A DNA stretch of 25,494 nucleotides from Paulinella micropora. Lineage: Eukaryota > Cercozoa > Imbricatea > Euglyphida. Below the pieces are notes generated by a model. The model was not told the origin of the DNA. It did not search any database and was given only the letters and a program-made list of their open reading frames with translations. Positions 7,815 through 14,955 of this stretch are shown here, one piece after another. Every line of letters begins with the position of its first letter. Within the stretch, counting starts at the first letter, position 1. Position numbers and translations under genes: made by a program. Where the stretch lies: NCBI GenBank assembly GCA_009731375.1, contig BJOX01000095.1, positions 676,278 to 701,771 on the forward strand, read 5' to 3'.

Positions 7815-9137
7815 ATGTGGAGCGAAGATGACAGGAAGTTTGTTAGGCAGTTAAGAGTTGCTACTACCGAAAGTAAAATTTATGAAGTGGTGTCCAACTT
7901 CTACGATAGTGAGTTAAAACCAAGTGTCGCCTTTCATAATTCTATTATATCTTTATTTAGCACACCAACGAGTGATGAAGAGGTGCTTGAGGCACTAAAA
8001 GTAATATATCCAAAATATGCTATCGTGTATCCAAATTTGAATAGTAGGCGACAAAGACTTTCTGAGGTGAGAAAGAAAGCGATAGAGCCTTACCAAAGCG
8101 AAAAAGTATATGAAATGAGCAAACTGGATAAGTATTTTAATCTAAATGAAGACGAGCGGATTGATATCGTTGAGGGATATAAGAAAGATGTCAAAGCCAA
8201 AAATGAACAAAAAATACAAATTGATGTCCGTGATGTAATGGCTAAAATGAACGATATGATATTAAGTAATGACCCTTATCTTAAACTACTTGCTTTGATG
8301 ATAGCAATTGGAGCGAGGCCTGTGGAAATATTTGACAAAAACACATATGAATTAATACCAGATAAACCGAGTTGGTTGCGAGTGAATAACCTAGCGAAAA
8401 AGAGAGAAGGACAAAAAAAGAATTGGACTGAGAGGCCTGTTGTCCTTTTTACTCCCCAGTTTGTAATAGAACAAGTAAATTCAATACGAAACCATTTCAA
8501 AAAGAAAAAAGCAGTTATCATCAACAGCGAAGGGGTGCTTGATAAACAAAAGAATAATGAACTAAACAAAAGAATTATCAAAATCTTCCCTTGGCTATTA
8601 GAATACACGCAGAAAAGCAGTATGTTGCGAAAACTATATGCTAGTTTGTCGTATAGTAATTTCGCCAATCCGAAATTAGAGAATTTTAATACATGGGTAA
8701 GCAATTTATTGGGGCACGGCGATATGCTCACCAGTTTTAGTTATAGTTGGGTTAATGTGGCCGACCCTGAAGAAATTAAGGCAGAAGGGATTAAAACAGA
8801 ATTAGAGGAGTTGAGACGCAAAATAGATTTATATTTGAATTTAAATAATACTAATGAAATTAAAAGCGAAAACGGAGACGAAGAATGTAAATATCAACCA
8901 TTAGGTAAAAGCGCTAGTAGAGAGGATAAGTATAAATTGCTTGAGCAGATTTACAATGATAACCCGAATATTACAAATACTAAACTACGAAAATTAAGCG
9001 GGATTGGAGCCGTTATTGTCAATACGTTTATTAAAGAGAAGAGGGGCGAAGCGACGAAAAACGAAGCGAAAAAAGAAAAGGAAACAAAAGCGCCATTAAG
9101 AAGAAGCACGAGAAATAAAAAGAAGGTTAATACTTAA
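7815..9137 (+). CDS. Tyrosine recombinase, protelomerase (telomere resolvase)-like
   Basis: This 440-aa protein keeps the catalytic set of tyrosine recombinases: Arg168 in IGARPVEIF, Lys195/196 in NNLAKKREG, Arg272 in SMLRKLYASL, His301 in NLLGH and nucleophile Tyr310 nine residues later (SFSY). The usual His of the HxxR box is Ser269. The AKKR lysine motif, R-x-LYA box and W-x-x-x-LLGH spacing resemble the telomere-resolvase branch more than XerC/D or Cre, but I judge this by eye. Residues 1-130 are a charged helical DNA-binding region. After the core comes an HTH-like segment (about 373-408, NITNTKLRKLSGIGAV) and a basic tail (APLRRSTRNKKK). The role would be integration, excision, or resolving genome ends into hairpins. 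The start is the first ATG, after a TATA-like box. It is intact, ending TAA, and its last codons overlap the possible extension of the convergent small gene. Confidence 0.8.
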   Translation: MWSEDDRKFVRQLRVATTESKIYEVVSNFYDSELKPSVAFHNSIISLFSTPTSDEEVLEALKVIYPKYAIVYPNLNSRRQRLSEVRKKAIEPYQSEKVYEMSKLDKYFNLNEDERIDIVEGYKKDVKAKNEQKIQIDVRDVMAKMNDMILSNDPYLKLLALMIAIGARPVEIFDKNTYELIPDKPSWLRVNNLAKKREGQKKNWTERPVVLFTPQFVIEQVNSIRNHFKKKKAVIINSEGVLDKQKNNELNKRIIKIFPWLLEYTQKSSMLRKLYASLSYSNFANPKLENFNTWVSNLLGHGDMLTSFSYSWVNVADPEEIKAEGIKTELEELRRKIDLYLNLNNTNEIKSENGDEECKYQPLGKSASREDKYKLLEQIYNDNPNITNTKLRKLSGIGAVIVNTFIKEKRGEATKNEAKKEKETKAPLRRSTRNKKKVNT

Positions 9138-9186
9138 CAACGACTAAAGGCGGTTCTCCATATTTTGCTCTAAGATTAGACTCTCG

Positions 9187-9402
9187 TCAAAAGCATTTAA
9201 TGGAGCAGATTGTGAAAAACTCAATACAATCTACGCCATAAAAATTGCCTGCTATAATTGGGGGGTGCGACTGAAATGTGCGAGACAAACCGCATATATT
9301 ACAAAATTCTTCTCCATATTTTGGCTGGGGCATTTCTGAATAAACGAATGTCCTTATGTGTCCAACTATATCGCTCGGCAATTCTCGTATTATTACCGAC
9401 AT
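9187..9402 (-). CDS. Small cysteine protein, 71 aa, PLV hypothetical
   Basis: It starts MSVIIRELPSDIVGHIRTF, an amphipathic N-terminus reminiscent of an F-box-like helix, followed by two cysteine pairs (FCNICGL and ICSIKCF) that could bind one zinc ion. It ends at TGA 9187-9189. The same frame stays open for 19 further codons (ending KY before TAA 9127-9129) with protein-like sequence, so the annotated end may itself be a mutated codon. The gene is divergent from the virion-surface-like gene, sharing a 42-bp AT-rich intergenic region. Function unknown. Confidence 0.55.
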   Translation of the reverse strand: MSVIIRELPSDIVGHIRTFVYSEMPQPKYGEEFCNICGLSRTFQSHPPIIAGNFYGVDCIEFFTICSIKCF

Positions 9403-9444
9403 GTTTTATATAAAATATAAAAACCTTTTATATTATGATATAAA
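9403..9444. promoter_or_regulatory. Shared divergent promoter region
   Basis: Only 42 bp of almost pure A/T separate the two divergent ATGs. It contains TTTTATATAAAATATAAAA and a roughly mirrored TTTTATATTATGATATAAAA, i.e. TATA-like elements facing both ways. Confidence 0.5.
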
Positions 9445-10677
9445 ATGAATCTTTTTGGTCAAAGCACAAATACACCATCGTCATCAACTACATCGTCGTC
9501 GTCTTCTTTATCTATTGATAGCATAAAAGACGCACTACCAACAACCGCCTTCGGAGAATTGCGAACAGCCACTCTGTCGCCAGTATTACAAAATGTATTT
9601 ACATATGGTATTAATACGCGATTCTTTGACAAAACAGAAACCAACGGCGGGGTGGTATCAACTGCTAATTCAATGGCGGTTTTGACTACATCGGCCTCGG
9701 GTAATTCAACCGCGCAGATTACGACTATTGAGCGAGCCAAATATAGAAGTGGTATGGGTTTAGTTGCTAGATTCTCCGCATTGTTCCCGTCATCTATCGC
9801 CGCAGATAGTTTCAATTGCGATATTGGCATAGGCACACCAGCAGACAATTTATGTTTTAGACAATCAAGTTTGGGAATGTCTGTTGTAAGAACGGCGGGA
9901 AGTGTAGAAAATGTAGTTAGTCAATATGCGTGGAATGTTGATAAATGTAATAATACTGGAAACTTCCCCGCGATTGATTTTACCAAATTGAATGTGTTTG
10001 AAATAGTTGTTCAATATCTGGGTAGCGGTCAAATTACATTCAAAATTGAAAACCCGCGCACTGGACGAATGGAAGTAATTCATGCGATTAAATACGCGAG
10101 CACTGCTACTACTCCATCATTGGATCAGGCGGCGTTTGCTATTTATGCGAAGGCGTATTCATCAAGTCTGGCATCCGTTGTAATGAAAACTGCTAGCATG
10201 TTTTTAGCGGTTGAAGGAGTTATTGATAGGACTATTGCTATAACTAACTCGTATGATAATGTTAAAACTATAGGAGCAACTGAGAATGCCATATTTACTA
10301 TTAGAAACCGCGCCACATTCAACAGCAAAACGAATTACAACATAATCTACTTTGAGAATTTGTGTATCAGCAATTCAGATACTAAAACATGTATCGCGAG
10401 AATTATTCTTAATACCACATTAGGAGGAACACCTTCTTATTCAAATTACGATACAAACACATCGTTAGCAGAGGTTGATACAGCGGGGACAACAAGAACA
10501 GGTGGAAGTGTGATATTCACATATGTGTTGTCTGGTGGTTCATCCATATACATTGATTTGTCTCAATATAATATCAAGATAGGGTCAGGTAAGACATTTG
10601 CTATATCCGCACAAAATACAAGCGGTGGAACGGCGAGCATTTACGCTTCATTAAACTGGATTGAAGATCAGATTTAA
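9445..10677 (+). CDS. Putative virion-surface / fibre-like structural protein, 410 aa
   Basis: It has an N-terminal Ser/Thr-rich low-complexity linker (residues 7-27, continuing as LSIDSIKDALP), then AFGELRTATLSPVLQ, YGINTRFF, and a long beta-rich, Gly/Ser/Thr-rich body with almost no Cys. The FGELR...LSPV...Y.INTR opening followed by YRSGMGLVARFSALF recalls a family of structural or adhesin-like proteins I know from marine phages and large DNA viruses; that is recalled similarity, not a search result. There is no membrane segment or signal peptide. It is intact and ends TAA, facing the convergent small gene at 10711. A role as an outer capsid spike or fibre is inference from composition and neighbourhood. 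Confidence 0.55.
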   Translation: MNLFGQSTNTPSSSTTSSSSSLSIDSIKDALPTTAFGELRTATLSPVLQNVFTYGINTRFFDKTETNGGVVSTANSMAVLTTSASGNSTAQITTIERAKYRSGMGLVARFSALFPSSIAADSFNCDIGIGTPADNLCFRQSSLGMSVVRTAGSVENVVSQYAWNVDKCNNTGNFPAIDFTKLNVFEIVVQYLGSGQITFKIENPRTGRMEVIHAIKYASTATTPSLDQAAFAIYAKAYSSSLASVVMKTASMFLAVEGVIDRTIAITNSYDNVKTIGATENAIFTIRNRATFNSKTNYNIIYFENLCISNSDTKTCIARIILNTTLGGTPSYSNYDTNTSLAEVDTAGTTRTGGSVIFTYVLSGGSSIYIDLSQYNIKIGSGKTFAISAQNTSGGTASIYASLNWIEDQI

Positions 10678-10694
10678 ACAAAAAAAGAAGGGTT

Positions 10695-10710
10695 TATTTA
10701 TACATAAATA
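10695..10710. terminator. Hairpin between convergent PLV genes
   Basis: TATTTAT-AC-ATAAATA, a perfect 7-bp stem, lies in the 33-bp gap between the convergent stops at 10677 and 10711. Symmetrical palindromes at convergent ends act as bidirectional transcript-end signals in some giant viruses, and the ATAAA on both strands would fit. Confidence 0.45.
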
Positions 10711-10992
10711 TTATATCATAGAATATTGTATTTGCGCATCAACTTTCTTTTCTATCTCTATTGACATTTTTTTTATGTATTCAAAACCCTTATCCTTGAT
10801 TAACTTTTCTGTTATACGTGCGTGATTTTTCTTCAAATATATGTAAAAATGGTCAATATTAACACCACAGGGGATTTGTTCTTTATGTTGCTGTCGTCGC
10901 CGTGAGTTAATATTTTTTATCAGAACAAATAGTATATCTAAATTTTGTATGTAGGTAATTATATTTATGTATTCTTTTTTTTGCTTAAGCAT
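10711..10992 (-). CDS. PLV hypothetical protein, 93 aa, overlapping the minor capsid gene
   Basis: It starts MLKQKKEYINIITYIQNLDI and is lysine/isoleucine-rich and predicted helical (IDHFYIYLKKNHARITEKLI). I chose the ATG at 10990-10992, which overlaps the minor capsid stop by 8 nt; the frame is open further upstream (to 11076) only because it runs antiparallel in phase with capsid codons. No cysteine motif beyond a single Cys, no membrane helix and no family recognised. Its order directly behind the capsid genes suggests a late or virion-linked role. Confidence 0.55.
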   Translation of the reverse strand: MLKQKKEYINIITYIQNLDILFVLIKNINSRRRQQHKEQIPCGVNIDHFYIYLKKNHARITEKLIKDKGFEYIKKMSIEIEKKVDAQIQYSMI

Positions 10993-11782
10993 GATACACC
11001 TTGAGAAGAATACTAACTTCAAAATTGACAGGAACCTCCAAAACTTCACCACTCGCATTTCTAATGACGATATCAATAGACCTTAAACTTTTTGTTGTAT
11101 TAAATGGCACATAATCGGCGACATCATTAGAACTCTCAAAGTAGCACTGGACTCCATACGGCTTATCTAAATTACATTTACCGACCACAGAGAAATTACC
11201 ATTTGCTTCAACTAAACCAGACTGATTTAAAGCACGGCTATGGACATAAACGGCCGTTTCACCGATTAGATTGACTATAGATTGCATGGTGCTACTCGCC
11301 GCCGCCGAGATATCGGCAGTTAGTCCTATCTTATCGCTAATCGTGCTGTTATCGTAATCAAAAGCATACGTATCACCAGTGAAAGCAAAATTCAATTTAT
11401 TAACGGAGTTCAAAGTTATAACTACGGAGTTAGGGGTAATTGCTGAATTAATCGCAGTTTGAAGAGCGGTAATAAATGTATCAATGGTGTATTGATTTGC
11501 TGTTACGATTGCCGTTTTTGTAGCCGATCCAGTTGTTTTAATCAATGTGAGAGTGTTGGCATAACTCGGTATGTTTGGGAAAACGTTTGGAATAGAGATA
11601 CTTTTAACGACATAAGCACTGATTATATCAATATTACGACCAGTTGCTGGTAAATCAACGACGAAACGGCCATTGTGAGTAGAAGCGGATTTTGATTCTG
11701 TTTTATCGCTTGAGGAGACGCGAAGGAGGAAATTTTTGCGGGTGCGCTTTTCGTCTTCAAGATTGCTTATCGTAAATGACAT
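10985..11782 (-). CDS. Minor capsid (penton) protein, 265 aa
   Basis: It opens with a basic FLLRVSSSDKTESKSAST region, then a beta-rich single jelly-roll-like body: IDIISAYVVKSISIPNVFPN near residues 51-70, and FNTTKSLRSIDIVIRNASGE near the C-terminus, with the final strand ending ILLKVYHA. The 'V-SI-IPN-FPNI' strand, the length (about 250-300 aa) and the position immediately downstream of the major capsid gene match penton proteins of polinton-like viruses. It would form the fivefold vertices of the icosahedral capsid. Intact, with a TATA-like AT-rich 64-nt spacer before it (TTTATAATATAGCA then ATG). Confidence 0.8.
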   Translation of the reverse strand: MSFTISNLEDEKRTRKNFLLRVSSSDKTESKSASTHNGRFVVDLPATGRNIDIISAYVVKSISIPNVFPNIPSYANTLTLIKTTGSATKTAIVTANQYTIDTFITALQTAINSAITPNSVVITLNSVNKLNFAFTGDTYAFDYDNSTISDKIGLTADISAAASSTMQSIVNLIGETAVYVHSRALNQSGLVEANGNFSVVGKCNLDKPYGVQCYFESSNDVADYVPFNTTKSLRSIDIVIRNASGEVLEVPVNFEVSILLKVYHA

Positions 11783-11846
11783 TGCTATATTATAAATTAT
11801 ATATTATTCTAATTTTTAATTTTTTTATTGTTTTACGACGCATCTG

Positions 11847-13247
11847 CTAGGATAGATAGACGCAACTTTGACATAGATAGGTGCGATTTTCATTATAATC
11901 AGAAGCATAACGAAGAGTGACTTCTGCAGTTCGTGAGTTATTAACCGCAATACCAGATGCTCCAATATGTGGCGACTGATTGAGTGTCTGGATAATGGTA
12001 GCAAATCCTGAGTTAGATGTAAGTCCTGTTTTATCCCCAGTAGAATAATACTTGCGAAAGTTTTCAAGAGAAACAGATGAAGACATGTAAGCATCACGAA
12101 TACCCATAGTCGCTTGAAGATTATTAATATACAATTCCGCGCATCCTCGTTGAACTGCCGCGAGTAAATCACTGCTTCCTCCGAGTTCCACTTGTTGCGG
12201 GGCATACCAATCACCAATACGGCATTGATATTGTCTGTAAGGCATTTGAGCAGTTCCCAAGTTGTCAATATTAGCATTTTCGGAGAGCACATTTTGTGTG
12301 ACGATATACAAGCACTGAGCACGAGCAACGGCCTTATTCACTTGAAGATTAAAATCATCGGAAGTCGCTGGATTAGCCTTTTGATTGTAATATGTTTCAT
12401 AAGTGTATGGGAGCCCATCCTTGCTTCCCATCTGCTCCATAACATTTCTCTGGACAGCAGGAGCAAGAGAGAATGTCTCCAACATAACCACTGGATTTGA
12501 TATGGTGAAAGCCAAAGCGGAACCATTAAAACCAGTAGGAATAGAAGAAGTTTTCCCATCACCACTTCCAATAATAGTCAATGCTTCCTGAGGCGGAGCA
12601 AATGTCAAGCGAAGCCTCATACCACTAACCAAAGAGGGAGGAATGAGAGTTTCTTCATTAAACACTCCTGAAAAGTAATGAAGAGGAATACAAACTTTCA
12701 AGTATTGGCCAGTCGCAACACTACCAGCAGTGGGGACATTAACAGCAAAATCAAGAACTGACTCATCAGAAGCATTAACATTAACACTGACTGATTCTCT
12801 CTGTCCTGCCATCTGTGCCTGTCGGCGGTAATCAAAAGGATAATGCCAAGGGAGAATATTTCGCACCATCTTGTTCAAATCTTCAATTCGTCCAAGTTCG
12901 CTACCATCCTTACTTTCCAACAAAAATCTTTCAAAAATAGCGGTAGCAGGAGTGTTCTGAAAACCAAGAGCACAAGCAACCGCCTTATTATCTCCATCAA
13001 CGGACACCAACCCATCTGCTTTAACATCAAATGTTAAATAACAATTTTTTCCATAAACAAAATCAGTGCTTGCCTGTAATGTAAAAATCATTTCAGTTCC
13101 CGACGCACTGGTATAAGTTTGCTGGTCGGCGAAGTTCTTCTTAAAGATACTTCCCTGTTCAGAGAGCGCCAGACTTGCTGGCAACTCATATCTGAGGTTG
13201 TTGAGGGTCATCAACTCCTCAGTAACTTCAATCTCCTTTCTTTCCAT
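11847..13247 (-). CDS. Major capsid protein, double jelly-roll, 466 aa
   Basis: This is the clearest viral gene here. Features typical of PLV-type double jelly-roll capsid proteins: ILPWHYPFDYRRQAQ (131-145), IPLHYFSGVF with LIPPSLVSGMRLRLTF (187-216) at the end of the first barrel, and CRIGDWYAPQQ (342-352) in the second. The length of 466 aa is within the family range. Trimers would build the capsid hexons. It is uninterrupted from ATG to TAG (11847-11849) and uses a normal Trp codon throughout. It precedes the penton gene on the same strand, the order expected for a capsid module. The 82-nt upstream spacer is AT-rich with TAGTATAGTA-like sequence. Confidence 0.9.
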   Translation of the reverse strand: MERKEIEVTEELMTLNNLRYELPASLALSEQGSIFKKNFADQQTYTSASGTEMIFTLQASTDFVYGKNCYLTFDVKADGLVSVDGDNKAVACALGFQNTPATAIFERFLLESKDGSELGRIEDLNKMVRNILPWHYPFDYRRQAQMAGQRESVSVNVNASDESVLDFAVNVPTAGSVATGQYLKVCIPLHYFSGVFNEETLIPPSLVSGMRLRLTFAPPQEALTIIGSGDGKTSSIPTGFNGSALAFTISNPVVMLETFSLAPAVQRNVMEQMGSKDGLPYTYETYYNQKANPATSDDFNLQVNKAVARAQCLYIVTQNVLSENANIDNLGTAQMPYRQYQCRIGDWYAPQQVELGGSSDLLAAVQRGCAELYINNLQATMGIRDAYMSSSVSLENFRKYYSTGDKTGLTSNSGFATIIQTLNQSPHIGASGIAVNNSRTAEVTLRYASDYNENRTYLCQSCVYLS

Positions 13248-13329
13248 TTTTTTTTGTGTGGTTGTGGGATTGTAAAATTCGCAATGCTACTATACTAAAA
13301 AAATAATAATAGAAATTAAAAATAATTAT

Positions 13330-13728
13330 TTATTCACCTGAAACGGATTGTTTAATAAAATCAACTGATTTTTGTATATTGTCAAGTCTCGCATCTTGTG
13401 GTGAAGTCAATTGAAACTCTCTTGCCTCAGCATTCTCAACTGCTTTCTTTAAATAAGCCAAACTGCTAACAGCAGTGTCCAAATCAACAACATCCTCATT
13501 TTCTTTTTTATCAGAAATGTCTGTTAATGTGTTTTGAATAGTGCTCTTCTCATGCGGGACTAAATCGCCAAATTCGGTCAATGGTTGATTAACTAATGGG
13601 GCACCATGACTACTCCACAATTCAAACTGGTTTAGTTGAAACCCATCACTTTTTGGTCGGTTTGCTTCGTTAAGTTTGTTGATAAAGCCAATCGGCAAAC
13701 GAGTTGAAGCACTCAAGTTTTTAATCAT
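13330..13728 (-). CDS. PLV hypothetical protein, 132 aa, upstream of the major capsid gene
   Basis: The protein starts MIKNLSASTRLPIGFINKLN and ends with a helical, charged tail (DNIQKSVDFIKQSVSGE). The middle has FELWSSHGAPLVNQPLTEFG. No cysteines, no membrane segment, and I do not recognise a family. The ATG follows TATTATATA directly. Its placement on the capsid strand between the major capsid gene and the frameshifted gene suggests a structural or assembly role (scaffold-like helical C-terminus), which is inference only. Confidence 0.6.
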   Translation of the reverse strand: MIKNLSASTRLPIGFINKLNEANRPKSDGFQLNQFELWSSHGAPLVNQPLTEFGDLVPHEKSTIQNTLTDISDKKENEDVVDLDTAVSSLAYLKKAVENAEAREFQLTSPQDARLDNIQKSVDFIKQSVSGE

Positions 13729-13798
13729 TATATAATAATAAGTTAATTAATTTAAATCAACTTAAAATATATAAATATCCGCATAATATATTATTTTA

Positions 13799-14342
13799 TC
13801 AATTACCATTAATTATTTTTTTCATAATTTGTAAATTCTGGTGCGTAATTCTTTCCTCTTTCATTTTCTTTAAATCCGCTATGGCTTGATTTACATCAAT
13901 GTCATTAGTTTCGGCAACCTTTTCAGTTGGCGGAGTTTCCTTAGAAGCATCTTCCATTGCTTCTATTACTTGCTGGCGTCGTGGTAGTGTGTTTCGGCAC
14001 AGCAACAGGAGTGGGATTGACAGATTTGGGTAAAGATTGTTCAATCTTAAGCGCTGGAGACATCTCAATAGGTTTGGCATTTGGTTTAGGCAATGAAGTT
14101 TTTGCCGATTCTATGTCTGGTATTTTTCTTGTTAATGATTCATCTGGCATTTGGTCTAGTTGCTGTTCATTGTTCTTACTCCCCTTGCTTACTTTTGGTT
14201 TTAATTGACACTTAATCTTGCCACTCTTAATATCCTCTTCTATCTTCTTTACTGCTAAGTATTCGGGCGATCCCTTACGAATCGTTACGAATTTTCCTTG
14301 CGCATTTTGTTTATACCAAATAGCAATTGCTTGTTGATAGCA
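13799..14342 (-). pseudogene. PLV hypothetical gene, frameshifted and cut by the gap
   Basis: Reading leftwards from the gap, one frame opens with CYQQAIAIWYKQNAQGKF and contains TIRKGSPEYLAVKKIEED, a Lys-rich stretch and a Pro-rich linker (KSVNPTPVAVPKHTTTTP), then ends at a stop at 13941. A second frame, one base on, takes over with RQQVIEAMEDASKETPPTEK and continues helical to TGA at 13799-13801 (followed at once by TAA). The hand-over lies around 13965-13995. One extra base explains it: a mutation, a sequencing error or a +1 programmed shift. The N-terminus is lost in the gap. The IWYK...TIRKGSPEYL block looks conserved and domain-like, but I cannot name it. Confidence 0.55.
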
Positions 14343-14394
14343 NNNNNNNNNNNNNNNNNNNTTTTTTTTTTTTTCCCCCCCCCCCCCCCGGGGG
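14343..14394. other. 19-N gap followed by T13-C15-G5 tract
   Basis: 19 N (14343-14361), then T (14362-14374), C (14375-14389) and G (14390-14394). It marks the right limit of the visible viral island and the start of host sequence. Confidence 0.9.
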
Positions 14395-14403
14395 TTTATC
14401 TAC

Positions 14404-14471
14404 CTTGCAAGTGCCTTGACGAGTGGTGGTGTTCCAATCTTTGCACAACAACCCCGGCTTGCAAAACTTAC
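14404..14471 (-). CDS. Host gene 2, exon C
   Basis: 68 nt between acceptor CTAG and donor AAG/GTAGAT. It encodes KFCKPGLLCKDWNTTTRQGT then CK. It completes a phase-1 codon and ends in phase 0. The donor faces the gap and the virus. Confidence 0.6.
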
Positions 14472-14887
14472 CTAGGAAGATTTTAGTAGTAGGAATGGTG
14501 GTGGTGGTAGTATGTAGTAGCAGTAGTAGCAGTAATAGCAGTAGTAGTAGCAGCAGCAGTAGTAGTAGTAGCAGGCATAAGTTTTGCAGCAACTTTGAAG
14601 CATTCATCGCAACGAAGGAAAGAGTACCTTGCGACTCCACGCTGCATTCTGTGGGATGTTTACCGTTCTTCATCTCGAAGTCATCACAGCAGATCCCGTT
14701 CTCCACTTGCGTCGTCTCTACGCAGACGTTTTTGATGCAGCGGCGATTGACCTGGCCGACGGGAGCCTACGAATGCATTATTCAAATCGTGAAAATGTGA
14801 CAATTTTCTTATTCAAGAATTTATGTATGTATGTGTTCCATCTGTAATGTCATGTCATGTGTATTTGTAGGATTACGCATGTTTCAA

Positions 14888-14955
<68 letters not shown>

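Larger units (their letters stand above)
6831..14342. mobile_element. Partial endogenous polinton-like virus (PLV)
   Basis: An AT-rich, gene-dense, intron-less island between two gaps. It carries the diagnostic pair of adjacent minus-strand genes for the minor (penton) and major (double jelly-roll) capsid proteins, plus a tyrosine recombinase, a virion-surface-like protein and several small ORFs, with intergenic distances mostly under 90 bp and TATA-like sequences just before the starts. No DNA polymerase, helicase-primase, FtsK/HerA ATPase or protease is visible, so the element is either truncated or continues beyond the gaps. In-frame stops and a frameshift in peripheral genes suggest early decay, while the capsid genes and recombinase are intact. 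Confidence 0.85.

Noticed and set aside
9459-9848. 129-aa minus-strand ORF inside the virion-surface-like gene
   Set aside because: Antisense shadow; the plus-strand frame is longer, has natural composition and viral-like motifs.
11825-12328. 167-aa ORF on the minus strand overlapping the major capsid gene
   Set aside because: Out-of-frame shadow of the capsid coding sequence.
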